Of a stretch of 64,000 nt of DNA, positions 33,649 to 42,167 are shown piece after piece. The stretch covers positions 186,001-250,000 of the forward strand of contig NZ_BDCU01000029.1 of the NCBI RefSeq assembly GCF_001618425.1, written 5' to 3'. The stretch comes from Nocardia fusca NBRC 14340 (GTDB lineage: Bacteria > Actinomycetota > Actinomycetes > Mycobacteriales > Mycobacteriaceae). The notes below the pieces were generated by a model. It did no database searches and was not told the origin of the DNA. It worked only from the letters and a program-made list of their open reading frames with translations. Position numbers and translations under genes: made by a program. Within the stretch, counting starts at the first letter, position 1; every line of letters begins with the position of its first letter.

Positions 33649-34230
33649 ATGGAACAGCGCTCGACCTTCGCGACCCCCCGCCGCACCGAACTGTTCGACG
33701 AACTGGTCGAGCTGTTCCTCGCCGAAGGATTCGCCCACCTGACGCTCGACGCCATCGCGGCGCGCCTGCGATGCTCCAAATCCACGCTCTACACCCTCGC
33801 CGGCAGCAAGGAACAGCTGGTTACCGCCGCCACCGTGCATTTCTTCAAACGCGCCACCGAAGCCGTCGAAGCCGAGGTATCCGCGACCACCGGCGCCCTG
33901 GAGCGCATCGCCGCCTATCTCACCGCGGTCGGCGCAGCCCTCGCCGCCGCCTCGGACCGGTTCATGACCGACCTCGACGCCTTCGCTCCCGCCCGCGAGG
34001 TCTACGAACGCAACACCCGCATCGCCGCCCGCCGGGTCCAGGAGCTCATCGACGACGGCGTCGCCACCGGGGAATTCCGCGGCGTGCACGCCGCGTTCGC
34101 CGCCGACCTGGCCGCCACCATGATGGTGCGCATCCAGCAGGGCGGCGTCCGCGGCCGCACCGGACTCGACGACGCCGCCGCCTATCGCGAACTGGCCGCT
34201 ATCCTCACCCACGGCATCAGCGCCCGGTAG
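33649..34230 (+). CDS. TetR-family transcriptional regulator
   Basis: Protein of 193 residues. HTH at about residues 25-45 (LTLDAIAARLRCSKSTLYTL), then a helical ligand domain. The C-terminal part contains RVQELIDDGVATGEFRGVHA, common in regulators of fatty-acid genes. It is divergent from an acyl-CoA dehydrogenase/thiolase operon and probably represses it and itself through the CAGTACTG boxes; the ligand would then be an acyl-CoA. This is inference from position. Confidence 0.87.
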   Translation: MEQRSTFATPRRTELFDELVELFLAEGFAHLTLDAIAARLRCSKSTLYTLAGSKEQLVTAATVHFFKRATEAVEAEVSATTGALERIAAYLTAVGAALAAASDRFMTDLDAFAPAREVYERNTRIAARRVQELIDDGVATGEFRGVHAAFAADLAATMMVRIQQGGVRGRTGLDDAAAYRELAAILTHGISAR

Positions 34231-34324
34231 TTTCGTCGCCGCACCCGATTCCGGCACCGGACCGAGCCGGCCCGGACCCGAGCCGGGTGGCCGGCCGCCG
34301 ACCTCAGAGAACTCACAATGACGA

Positions 34325-34334
34325 ACGTTAACGT
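34325..34334. promoter_or_regulatory. Perfect 10-bp palindrome ACGTTAACGT before the heptad-repeat gene
   Basis: It lies 9 bases before the GTG at 34343, inside the leader. It may be an operator or merely chance in a short spacer. No second copy was noticed. Confidence 0.25.
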
Positions 34335-34342
34335 CGGCGATC

Positions 34343-35335
34343 GTGCGTTCACGTGTTGTCACGATATCCATCGCGGCGGTCGGCCTGATCCTGATCGCGG
34401 CCGGCTCCATCTTCGCCTACTCCGGCACCCCGGAGACAACGGCGACCGCAGCCCGCTCGACCGGACAGTCCGACGACCCGAACGGCGGCGTCGGCCCGGC
34501 GCGGAGCAACCTGCAGCAGGCCGGGCTGCCGCTGGCGATGCTCGAGGCCGGCGTCGGACAACTCGCCGACGGCAGCCATCAACTCGACGACGGGGCCCGT
34601 CAACTCTCCGACGGTCTGCGGCAGGCACGAGACGGCGGCGAGCAACTCGCCACCGGACTCGACCAGCTCAACGGCGGCGTGGGCCTGCTCGGCGACGGTG
34701 CCTCGCAGATCAGCGGAGGAGTCGACGAGGTCGTCGACCGGCTCGCCGAATTCGGGGGCATCCAGGACGGAGTGACAGCGCAGCTCACCACCGTCGCCGA
34801 CGCCCTCGGCAGATCACCGGACCCGGTGTCCCGGACCATCGCCGCACAGCTCCGCACGCTCGTGGAGACGCTGAACACCCAGGGGCCGGTTCCGGCGACT
34901 CTCGATCAGCTCGCACAGTTGCGCGACGGCGCACGCCGACTCGCCTACGAACTCACCGACCCGAACGCGCAGTTCGTGGCGGGGATGGCCCTGGCGGCCG
35001 ACGGGTCGCGACAGCTCCGCGACGGACTCGTATTGCTCGACGACGGTGGGCACGCATTGACGGGCGGGACGGGACAGCTGGTCGACGGTGTCGGATTGGT
35101 CGCCGGTGTCGTCGCGGGGATCTCCGACAACGTGCGATCGGCCACCGACGCACTGCCCCGCGCCACCGCGACGCCGGCGGAACCAGCGGTCACGACCTCC
35201 GATCGTGCACGGTGGCCGTATGCGCTGATCGCTCTCGGCGCGGCGGCACTCGTTGCGACTGCAATCCTGCCCCGCGGGCAGATATCGCGGCGAGCGACCG
35301 CGCACAGTCGACCGGAGACCGAAGCCGCCCACTGA
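34343..35335 (+). CDS. Membrane protein with Leu-x-x-Gly heptad repeats
   Basis: Protein of 330 residues with membrane segments at both ends (IAAVGLILIAAGSIFAYS near residue 15; WPYALIALGAAALVATAIL near 300) and a long extracytoplasmic middle. Residues about 60-135 contain repeats of the form x-x-x-Leu-x-x-Gly (GQLADGSHQLDDGARQLSDG and on), with a second run near 215-260 (SRQLRDGLVLLDDGGHAL). These repeats are also found in YhgE/Pip and MmpL-associated proteins and are thought to form a long helical rod. The role is unknown. The ribosome binding site is weak; the GTG gives a proper signal anchor. Confidence 0.7.
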   Translation: MRSRVVTISIAAVGLILIAAGSIFAYSGTPETTATAARSTGQSDDPNGGVGPARSNLQQAGLPLAMLEAGVGQLADGSHQLDDGARQLSDGLRQARDGGEQLATGLDQLNGGVGLLGDGASQISGGVDEVVDRLAEFGGIQDGVTAQLTTVADALGRSPDPVSRTIAAQLRTLVETLNTQGPVPATLDQLAQLRDGARRLAYELTDPNAQFVAGMALAADGSRQLRDGLVLLDDGGHALTGGTGQLVDGVGLVAGVVAGISDNVRSATDALPRATATPAEPAVTTSDRARWPYALIALGAAALVATAILPRGQISRRATAHSRPETEAAH

Positions 35336-35607
35336 ACTCTTCGAATTCTCGATGACCCCGGACGGGGCCCGGCGGATCCACGGCATCGGCAGAAAGGCGT
35401 CCCGGCGGATTCACCGGTACGGCCGATGATGGAGTGGAACCCGACCGTGCTGCGACGGAATAGATCTGCACCGGTTGCACCAGGATGGCGACCACCACCC
35501 GCGACCCGACGGGATTATGCCGGAACACATCCGGTCGGAGAGTGTCACGAATTCGCCGCCGTACGGGTCATGAAATAAGCTCGCAGCAACGCGGAAATGG
35601 AGAATCG
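35336..35607. other. 272-base spacer
   Basis: No recognisable gene. It holds the ribosome binding site GGAGAA of the next gene and presumably its promoter. Confidence 0.4.
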
Positions 35608-36123
35608 ATGCCTTCGACAGGTGAACCGACGACGGTCCGGGATACGCCGGAGTACCAGGAAATCCAGAACGACGAACTCTTTCGGGCGTGGCTACAGATG
35701 CAGCAGGAAGCCATGGAGAACGAGTTCGTCGAAGTCGACGCTCCCGAACTCGCCGGCCACCTCTGGACCCGGGAAGGGCTGGTAATAGCGGAACACGAGA
35801 TGCTCCGCCGCCATCCGAACTTCGACGATATGGTCTCCGAGGAAAACCTCGAAGTCGCCGTGCGATTCATCTACTTCGTCGGCGAGACCTTTCGACGGGC
35901 ATTGGAGGGGATCTGGGTGCTCCGGCCGGCGAACCCGCCCGAGCGGCCGGAGCCCCTGTGTGTCATCGACTCCCCGATGTGGACCGCTTTCCATGAGCCC
36001 ACGCATATGATCGAGCTGGCCTTCGACCGGCGTACCGGAAAAGAGATTTCCTGGATCTTCGACCGCACGGTGAAACGACACCAGAAATGGGTGGCGGCCG
36101 GCCGGCCCGCCCGCGGTAGCTAG
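35608..36123 (+). CDS. Hypothetical soluble protein (171 residues)
   Basis: Well-biased frame with GGAGAA before the ATG and a strong hairpin right after the stop. The product is acidic, has no membrane segment or signal peptide, and contains several conserved-looking stretches: FRAWLQMQQEAMENEFVEVD, LVIAEHEMLRRHPNFDDMV, VRFIYFVGETFRRALEGIW and IDSPMWTAFHEPTHMIELAF. Its size, acidity and aromatic content recall immunity or SMI1-like proteins, but no motif proves this and no toxin gene is next to it. Function unknown. Confidence 0.65.
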   Translation: MPSTGEPTTVRDTPEYQEIQNDELFRAWLQMQQEAMENEFVEVDAPELAGHLWTREGLVIAEHEMLRRHPNFDDMVSEENLEVAVRFIYFVGETFRRALEGIWVLRPANPPERPEPLCVIDSPMWTAFHEPTHMIELAFDRRTGKEISWIFDRTVKRHQKWVAAGRPARGS

Positions 36124-36437
36124 CGGTGCTCCGGAGCGCGTTCATTGTCCCGTACGCGCTCCGGAGACCGCGCCGGCACTCGCCGCGCACCGACCGCCGG
36201 CGCTTCGTCGAGCATCCGCCCCTCCGGCGCCGGCCTCGCCAGCGCGACGAGAACCGGCGCGCCCGGCTCAGGACCGCCGCCGGTCCGACCCATCATCCGG
36301 CCGTCGCGATCGCCGGAACCTCGGCGGAATACGCCGCGAGAACATCCGAGCTCGCCTCAGCACATGCGCTCGACGAGCAACCTGCGCGTGACTCGGCCTC
36401 GGACGACGGCTTCCACGACCCCGAGCGGGCGGCCCGC
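36124..36437. other. 314-base spacer between convergent genes
   Basis: Starts with the 36129-36166 hairpin. The remainder is GC-rich, Arg/Pro-coding in all frames, with no family or dyad that I recognise. Confidence 0.4.
36129..36166. terminator. Hairpin with perfect 12-bp arms
   Basis: Arms CTCCGGAGCGCG and CGCGCTCCGGAG with a 14-base loop, five bases after the stop codon of the hypothetical gene. A T-A pair at the loop base extends the stem to 13. It can also stop transcripts from the minus-strand DUF1801 gene. Confidence 0.7.
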
Positions 36438-36782
36438 TCAGAGACCGGCGCTCGTCTCGGCCAGCACTCCGGCGAGCAGGTCGTAGTCGACAACGTGCCC
36501 CTCGGGGATATCGGCGACCTTGCGTTCACCGGTGCCCATCGACCTGAGCACTCCCTTGACCGCCTCGATCTCGGAGGCGTTGAACACCATGAACGACACT
36601 TTGCTCTTCGCCACGTGGATCACCGCGGCGTGGCTACCGTTCTTCGAGAAGTGCGGTTTGCCGTACTGGATCTGCTCCTCGACGGCGGGGATAGTCGTGT
36701 GGATCATGGCGCGCAACTGCCGGCAGACGTCGGCCTGCCAGGGCTGCAACTCGTCGATGTATCGGGTGACTTCGGCGTTCAT
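36438..36782 (-). CDS. DUF1801 (YdhG-like) protein
   Basis: Protein of 114 residues. Family marks: IDELQPWQADVCRQLRAMIH, IQYGKPHFSKNGSHAAVIHV and the lysine-rich strand AKSKVSFMVFNASEI. DUF1801 proteins are small alpha/beta proteins related to iron-sulfur/frataxin-like folds, with unknown role. GGAGGAAACC precedes the ATG. It is divergent from a MarR gene with a clear dyad between, so it is the likely target of that regulator. Confidence 0.82.
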   Translation of the reverse strand: MNAEVTRYIDELQPWQADVCRQLRAMIHTTIPAVEEQIQYGKPHFSKNGSHAAVIHVAKSKVSFMVFNASEIEAVKGVLRSMGTGERKVADIPEGHVVDYDLLAGVLAETSAGL

Positions 36783-36830
36783 GGTTTCCTCCGCGAAATT
36801 CGATGGTGATGGCGTGCGAAGATCGTCACA

Positions 36831-36862
36831 TATCTGATTATTAGATGTCAAACTATCAGATA
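36831..36862. promoter_or_regulatory. Dyad TATCTGAT-(16)-ATCAGATA in the DUF1801/MarR spacer
   Basis: Perfect 8-base arms, with a second imperfect dyad nested in the left half (ATCT-GATTATT-AGAT). The AT-rich block is unusual for this genome and sits between two divergent starts, as expected for a MarR operator overlapping both promoters. Confidence 0.6.
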
Positions 36863-36879
36863 TCGAATAGGATGCGGGC

Positions 36880-37407
36880 ATGAGTGAGAACCCTCCCGAA
36901 CCCGACTCCACCGACGCCGTCATCGCCGCCTGGGCTCGGGAACGCCCGGACCTCGAGCTGACCGCGATCGGTATCGTCGGCCGGCTCGGCCGGGCGGCCC
37001 TCCTCCTGCGCCCCGCCCAGGAGCGGGTGTTCACCGAGTTCGGTCTCCAGCCGGGCGAATTCGATGTGCTGGCGACCCTGCGCCGGGCGGGCGAGCCGTA
37101 CACCCTCATCCCCTCACAGCTCTCGGCCGCGCTGTTGCTCACCAGAGCGGGGATGACCAACCGGATCGATCGACTGGTCGCCGCCGGCCTCGTCGAACGC
37201 ACTCTCGACCCCAACGACCGGCGCAGTTTCCACATCCGGTTGACCGAGAAGGGCTACACCACGGTGGACGAGGCGATGACCGCGCACACCGCCAATGTCA
37301 CGCGACTACTTTCCACACTCCCCGAGACCGGGCAAGCCGCCCTCGAAGACCTCCTCCGAACTCTGCTGCACGCGCTGGAAGCCCCGGACGACCGGGGCAC
37401 CGAGTAG
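36880..37407 (+). CDS. MarR-family transcriptional regulator
   Basis: Protein of 175 residues: acidic N-terminal extension, dimerisation helices (ALLLRPAQERVFTEFGLQPG), winged helix (FDVLATLRRAGEPYTLIPSQ; LLLTRAGMTNRIDRLVAAGL) and wing DPNDRRSFHIRL. No cysteine that would suggest redox sensing. Divergent from the DUF1801 gene; probably controls it and itself. Confidence 0.87.
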   Translation: MSENPPEPDSTDAVIAAWARERPDLELTAIGIVGRLGRAALLLRPAQERVFTEFGLQPGEFDVLATLRRAGEPYTLIPSQLSAALLLTRAGMTNRIDRLVAAGLVERTLDPNDRRSFHIRLTEKGYTTVDEAMTAHTANVTRLLSTLPETGQAALEDLLRTLLHALEAPDDRGTE

Positions 37408-37789
37408 CCGCTCGTGATCGGCGTGCCGGCCTGGGCGTGGCCGACCCGCGAGCAGTGCGCCCCCGGACGCCACCAGTGACCCGCCGGGCCGCGGGTTCGG
37501 CATACTCGCCGACCGGCCCAAGGCCTTCGGGCCGCCACGCCCGGGCGCTACGCCGAGGACGGATCGGTGAGGTCCGGCCTCGGTGCCCGGGGGCGGAACC
37601 GGCCGCACCGGCGCTCGGCGACCGGCCGATACGGAGTTCGGAAACGCCATACCTTTTCGCAGGTGAACGCGCCTTTCTTCAATACGGTCCCACCTCGGAT
37701 TGTCGTGATAGCTTGCTCACCGAAGCGATCTGTTCCAGCTGCGAATCAGCAATTGCGGCGAACCATTCCCCCTCCTGGAGGTTGAGATC
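37408..37789. other. 382-base spacer ahead of the third lipase
   Basis: The first 230 bases are very GC-rich and featureless. From about 37640 the sequence is AT-richer and should contain the lipase promoter; GGAGG lies at 37777-37781 just before the GTG. No dyad like those before the other lipases was seen. Confidence 0.4.
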
Positions 37790-38992
37790 GTGACTCGTCC
37801 CCTTGTTCGGTTACTGGGTGCGCTCGGCGGCGTGGCATGCGCCCTGCTGGTGGCGACACCGGCCACCGCCGGGCCCATCTATCCGGCCCCGGACCCCGAC
37901 CGGTTCTACGCCGCCCCCGCCGATCTGGCCGCGCACCGGCCGGGCGACGTGCTCGGCGTGCGGGTCCTGCCACCGGTGGCCGTCTTCCCCGGCGCCACGG
38001 TCCGGCTGATCAAGTTCCGTTCCACCGATTCGCGGGGCGCGCCGATCGCGGCGACCACCACGATCGCCACTCCCGCGGGCCATCGACCCGGCGCGCCGCT
38101 GCTGTCGTATCAGCATTTCATCAATTCGCTCGGCACCGACTGCGCGGTATCGCACCGGCTCTACGGCGCCGACCTGAACCTGTCGGTGATCATGCCGGCG
38201 TTGGGAACGATGCTGGCGCGAGGCTGGAGCGTGGCGCTGCCGGATCATCTCGGACCGCACTTCGCACTCGGGGCCGGGCGTCTGGGCGGCCAGATCACCT
38301 TGGACAGCGTCCGGGCAGTGAAGCAGGTGCCCGAACTCGCCGTCGCGGACAGCCCGGCGATATTGGCCGGCTACTCCGGTGGCGGCCTCGCGACGGCGTG
38401 GGCGGCCGTCCTGCAACCGTCCTACGCACCCGAGTTGCGGCTCGCGGGCGCGGCCATCGGCGGAGCCCCGATGAACCTGGTTTCGATGGCCGAGGGGCTG
38501 GGCCACAACCCCCACCCGGCTTTCGGGCTGGCGATGGCGGCGGCCATCGGCCTCGAACGGGAATACCCCGACCGGGTACAGGTGAGTGCGAATCTCAATC
38601 CGCGTGGTCTCGCGATGCGTGACGCGATGGCCAATCTCTGCACCAATGACATCCTCGCCCTCGGCGCCGGTGGCAGCGCACACGAGTTCGCCACCGGGCC
38701 CGCTGTCTTCGAACAACCCGAGGCCTGGGACGTGGTGAAGGAGAACAGCGTGGAACTCTACGACCGGGTTCCGGAGATGCCCATATTCGAATGGCATTCG
38801 CCGACCGACCCGCTGGTCCCGATCAACGCCATCGACAACACCAACCGGCGGTGGTGCGCGGCCGGGGTGCGATTGCAGACGCTGCAGGTCCCCTCGTTCG
38901 AACATTTGTCCGCGGCGGTGGCCGGCACACCCGCCATGCTGGCGTGGCTCGAAGGCCGAGTCCGCGGCGAGCCCGCGCCCGTCGCCTGCTGA
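37790..38992 (+). CDS. Secretory lipase (LIP family), short form
   Basis: Protein of 400 residues. Signal peptide RLLGALGGVACALLVATPAT with cleavage after ATA. Core: LLSYQHFINSLGTDCAVSHR, LPDHLGPHFALGAGRLGG, nucleophile elbow AGYSGGG (Ser196), acid in EWHSPTDPLVPINAIDNTNR and His in PSFEHLSAAVAGTP. It lacks the Pro-rich linker of the two lipases at 25.5 and 28.4 kb and is clearly more distant from them. Starts at a GTG behind GGAGG. Confidence 0.9.
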   Translation: MTRPLVRLLGALGGVACALLVATPATAGPIYPAPDPDRFYAAPADLAAHRPGDVLGVRVLPPVAVFPGATVRLIKFRSTDSRGAPIAATTTIATPAGHRPGAPLLSYQHFINSLGTDCAVSHRLYGADLNLSVIMPALGTMLARGWSVALPDHLGPHFALGAGRLGGQITLDSVRAVKQVPELAVADSPAILAGYSGGGLATAWAAVLQPSYAPELRLAGAAIGGAPMNLVSMAEGLGHNPHPAFGLAMAAAIGLEREYPDRVQVSANLNPRGLAMRDAMANLCTNDILALGAGGSAHEFATGPAVFEQPEAWDVVKENSVELYDRVPEMPIFEWHSPTDPLVPINAIDNTNRRWCAAGVRLQTLQVPSFEHLSAAVAGTPAMLAWLEGRVRGEPAPVAC

Positions 38993-39084
38993 CGGAACAC
39001 CTGGTGACAGTCCCGGGTTGCCCGCAGTCGATGGACGAACCGCTGTGGGCGACCCGGGGCCGGGCGACGACAAACGCTCGGTGC

Positions 39085-39110
39085 CGGTAGCCGGACTCGG
39101 CCGGCTACCG
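39085..39110. terminator. Bidirectional hairpin between lipase and ceramidase
   Basis: Arms CGGTAGCCGG and CCGGCTACCG with loop ACTCGG. It lies between two convergent genes, 93 bases after one stop and 13 from the other. Confidence 0.7.
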
Positions 39111-39122
39111 CACCCGGGGTGA

Positions 39123-41093
39123 TCAGTCGCCCTGCTCGTCGTCGTGGATCCGGAACTCGGGCGAGGTGCCGCTGATAGGGACGCGGTCGGTGCCGGACTT
39201 CACCGCGTCGCCGAAGTACCGGATCCGGTAGGTGCCGGGTGTTGCGTCGGCCGGGCTGTCCCACGTGATGGTGACTCGCGAGCTCGAGGCGGTGCCACGC
39301 GACCAGGCGAAGGTGGTCGACCAGTCGCCATCGTCGGCGATCGTTCGCCAGCGCTCCCCGTCGCGCCGCTGCACCATGAGATAAGTGCTGCCGCGATGTA
39401 GGTCGTGGTTGGGGTGCGCGCCGGCGAACTCGACGCTCACCTGCTCCCCCGCGCGATAGGCCGGCGCGGGCTCGCTCAGCACGTCGCCGAAGTCGTGCCC
39501 CACCGGCGGAAAGTCCACGGGCGGGGTTGCTTTCGCAGGCCGCTGCACCTCCGACAGATCGGGCGCCTCGGTACCGGACGGTACCGGGCTGCCGTCGTGC
39601 ATTGCGGTCGCGAGCTGCGCCGCGATCTGCTGCAGGGCGGGCAGCTCCCAGCGACCGAACAAGGTGCTCGCGCCCTCGTAGTGCTGCGCGTCGTACTCCT
39701 CAGGGGTGGTGACGTAATGGATATAGGCGTTGCTGTATCCGGCGACCAGGACGTTGGCCGGTTCGGCGCCGAGGATGGCCGCCACCGTGCGCCGCAACCG
39801 CAGTCCGGCGGCGATCGTCACCTCGCCCGGAATACCGATCAGATACAGCTCGCCGATCTGGAGGAGTTGTACCGGAACGATCTCTTGCACATAGGGCCCG
39901 AGCCGATTGAGCAGCCCGCCCGGAGCCACGATCGCCTTGGGCGCCTGCGCATCCCGGAGCGACGGCGCGAACCGGTACACCAGCCGCGACAGCAGATCCC
40001 AGCCCGGATTACGTCCTTCGTGAAAGGTCTTCCAGTGGGTGGGCCCGTCATATCCCGCGCCGGCGAAGGCGGCCGCACCCCCGGCGGGCCGCCCGGTGCG
40101 GTGCTCGCGCTCATCTCCGGTGAATTCCGCGGAGACGGTCACCGCGGACAAATCGACGTGCACGACGCGGTGATCGATGCTGCCGGCCATGCGCGGCACA
40201 TACCCCGCGGCGAGTTTCGCCGCGGCCTCGTACTGGCGCAGACCGAGGGTCCGGGTGTTCTCGCGCTCGTCGGCGGCGTCACCGGGCCTACCGTCCAGAT
40301 TGGGCGACATATCACCGGCATTGGTCTGCGCGAAGGCCGCCACGAAGTCGGGATCCGGGTCCGCCAGATAGTTCACGCCTTCGACCACGTGCTCCCAGTG
40401 GTAGGCCGCGTACCCCTTGTTGTCGCCACTGATCAGCGTGTTCCGATTGCTCATCGAGGTGCCGTGCGTGGCGAACCAGTTGATGGCGCCGACCGGTTCG
40501 CCCTCGCGATCGATGCGCAACAGGGTCGTCTGCGGATCGATGGCATCGGGAAAGAATTCCTTGTCCTCCTCCGGGTTCCGGTCGAACGCCGCACGCGATC
40601 GATTGACGCTGGCCTCACGCAGCTCGCCATGCACCAGGCGCAGGGTGGCCGGTGCGAGATCCTCGTGTGCTCGTTCGACCGCCTCGAGGATGCCGTCGAC
40701 AATCGCCGCGAACGTTTTGGGACGGAATCCGGCCGAGCCGTTGTACAACCGGTGGTGCGAATAGCCGCCGGGCCCGCAGTGGGTGTGAGTTGCGGTGAGC
40801 ATCACGTTGGACTGGGTGTAGGTGTCGCCGAAGCGCTGGGCAAGCCGGCGCAGCACCTCCTGAGTGATGCTGGAGAAGATCAACGGCAGATCGTTCACGA
40901 TCAACAGCACCCGCCGATCGACCAGCGGGTCCACGAAGACGAAAGCGCGGGAGCGCAGCCGGAGGTGTATTCCGGTGGTCTTCTGATCGGCCTTACCGTA
41001 GCCGAGCATGCCGACCTCGGCCGGTTCTCCGGTGATGTCGGCAATGGCGCGCCCGACCAGGTGGCGGTCGGTCGCATAGTTCGTTTCCGGCAT
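39123..41093 (-). CDS. Neutral/alkaline ceramidase
   Basis: Protein of 656 residues. Zinc ligands in TATHTHCGPGGYSHH (His103, His105) and NWFATHGTSM (His210); nucleophile Ser263 in AQTNAGDMSPN. The last 150 residues form an Ig-like domain (HDLHRGSTYLMVQRRDGERW). The enzyme splits ceramide into sphingosine and fatty acid. No signal peptide is visible from this start (AGAGGTCG precedes the ATG), which is unusual for secreted bacterial ceramidases but matches the mycobacterial homologue as I remember it. It may act on host sphingolipids or on internal lipids. Confidence 0.9.
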   Translation of the reverse strand: MPETNYATDRHLVGRAIADITGEPAEVGMLGYGKADQKTTGIHLRLRSRAFVFVDPLVDRRVLLIVNDLPLIFSSITQEVLRRLAQRFGDTYTQSNVMLTATHTHCGPGGYSHHRLYNGSAGFRPKTFAAIVDGILEAVERAHEDLAPATLRLVHGELREASVNRSRAAFDRNPEEDKEFFPDAIDPQTTLLRIDREGEPVGAINWFATHGTSMSNRNTLISGDNKGYAAYHWEHVVEGVNYLADPDPDFVAAFAQTNAGDMSPNLDGRPGDAADERENTRTLGLRQYEAAAKLAAGYVPRMAGSIDHRVVHVDLSAVTVSAEFTGDEREHRTGRPAGGAAAFAGAGYDGPTHWKTFHEGRNPGWDLLSRLVYRFAPSLRDAQAPKAIVAPGGLLNRLGPYVQEIVPVQLLQIGELYLIGIPGEVTIAAGLRLRRTVAAILGAEPANVLVAGYSNAYIHYVTTPEEYDAQHYEGASTLFGRWELPALQQIAAQLATAMHDGSPVPSGTEAPDLSEVQRPAKATPPVDFPPVGHDFGDVLSEPAPAYRAGEQVSVEFAGAHPNHDLHRGSTYLMVQRRDGERWRTIADDGDWSTTFAWSRGTASSSRVTITWDSPADATPGTYRIRYFGDAVKSGTDRVPISGTSPEFRIHDDEQGD

Positions 41094-41687
41094 CGACCTC
41101 TTCTGTCCTTGTGGATTCGGCCCGCGGCAGCGGTTCGGGTTCATTACACAGACAAACTAGCAAGGACGAAGTCGGGTTTCGTATTGCGCGATCTACGGTT
41201 TCGCGGTCACCGTCATCGGGAAGGCGCCGGGCGACCACGCGATCGACTACACCCGGGCCGATCCGCGGCTCTCGGATCTGCGGACCGCCGGCATCCAGGC
41301 CGATGTGACCACCATGGTCGAGATCTCGGCCGGCAATATCCCGGTCGATCACCTCCAACAGCCGATAGCAGCTGTCGAATACGCGCGGCGGATGGCGCAG
41401 CGCGATATCCCGTCCAACTTCCTGGTGCGGGCCTACCACATGGGCCAGAACACCATGATGCGCATCTGCTACGACGAGGTCGCACAGCGGAGCTTGCCGA
41501 CAGCGCTGGGACCGGCCGTACCCAACGCCTCACCGAGAGCCCGGGCGCCAGAAGTGCCCGCGGCAGCGATCCCCGACTGCGCAGATGAGCACGGCCACGG
41601 GCTGCGTGTTCCCCGCCGGGATGGCTTCGGGCCGCCCTGCTGCCGGAAACGGCACCGGGTTCACCCGGGCACCGGGCTGTCAGTGGA
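41094..41687. other. 594-base region between ceramidase and DUF427 gene
   Basis: Ceramidase leader up to about 41145, then a PucR-like fragment (41168-41530), then about 150 bases with no feature before the DUF427 stop. Confidence 0.5.
41168..41530 (+). pseudogene. Fragment of a PucR/CdaR-type regulator (RsbRD-like N-terminal domain)
   Basis: An open frame without a proper start reads YTRADPRLSDLRTAGIQADV, then VDHLQQPIAAVEYARRMAQR and DIPSNFLVRAYHMGQNTMMR. These are the standard elements of the helical RsbRD domain that opens many actinobacterial PucR regulators. The first 30-40 residues of such proteins, the GGDEF-like middle and the C-terminal HTH are all absent; after about 41500 the sequence becomes Pro/Arg-rich nonsense. 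A stop lies in frame at the 5-prime end. So this is a gene remnant. Confidence 0.7.
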
Positions 41688-41981
41688 TCAGTCGTCGAGA
41701 ATCTCGACCTGATTCTTGTAGAAGGCGACGTAGTTCTCGATCTCGGCCGCTTTGGTCTTGGGTTCGGGGTAATACCAGGCCGCGTCGGTCAGCGGCTCGG
41801 TGTTGCCGACGTCCACGGTGTAGTAGCTGGCCCGCCCCTTCCACGGACAGAACGTATGCGTGTCGGTGGGCTCGAAGAACTCCTTCCGTAACGAGTCCGG
41901 CGGGAAGTAGTGATTACCTTCGACGATGACGGTGTCGTCGCTGGACGCGATCGTTACGCCGTTCACGACTGCCTTTGTCAT
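41688..41981 (-). CDS. DUF427 family protein
   Basis: Protein of 97 residues with the family signature HTFCPWKGRASYYTVDV and flanking VVEGNHYFPPDSL-like strand (VIVEGNHYFPPDSLRKEFFE). DUF427 proteins form small beta-tent folds of unknown function and are common in actinobacteria and fungi. GAGGG precedes the ATG at 41981; the longer frame upstream is not supported. Confidence 0.85.
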   Translation of the reverse strand: MTKAVVNGVTIASSDDTVIVEGNHYFPPDSLRKEFFEPTDTHTFCPWKGRASYYTVDVGNTEPLTDAAWYYPEPKTKAAEIENYVAFYKNQVEILDD

Positions 41982-42167
41982 CCCTCGATTCTGCCTCAGC
42001 ACCCCGGGGCAGCCCGATCCCGCGGGTCGCCGTGACGGCCGCCACCGGGCAGAGTTCCCGGCCCGCGGCGTCGGGGTCGGCGACTCCCGGGGTGACTGCA
42101 ACCCGCCTCGAAACCGCCCGTAGGCCGCGGTTCGGCGACAACCGGCGAGTCCGGCCGACGAGTTGGT

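Noticed and set aside
39405..41588. 727-codon plus-strand frame opposite the ceramidase
   Set aside because: Shadow of the ceramidase gene. Only its last part overlaps the PucR-like fragment, in a different frame.
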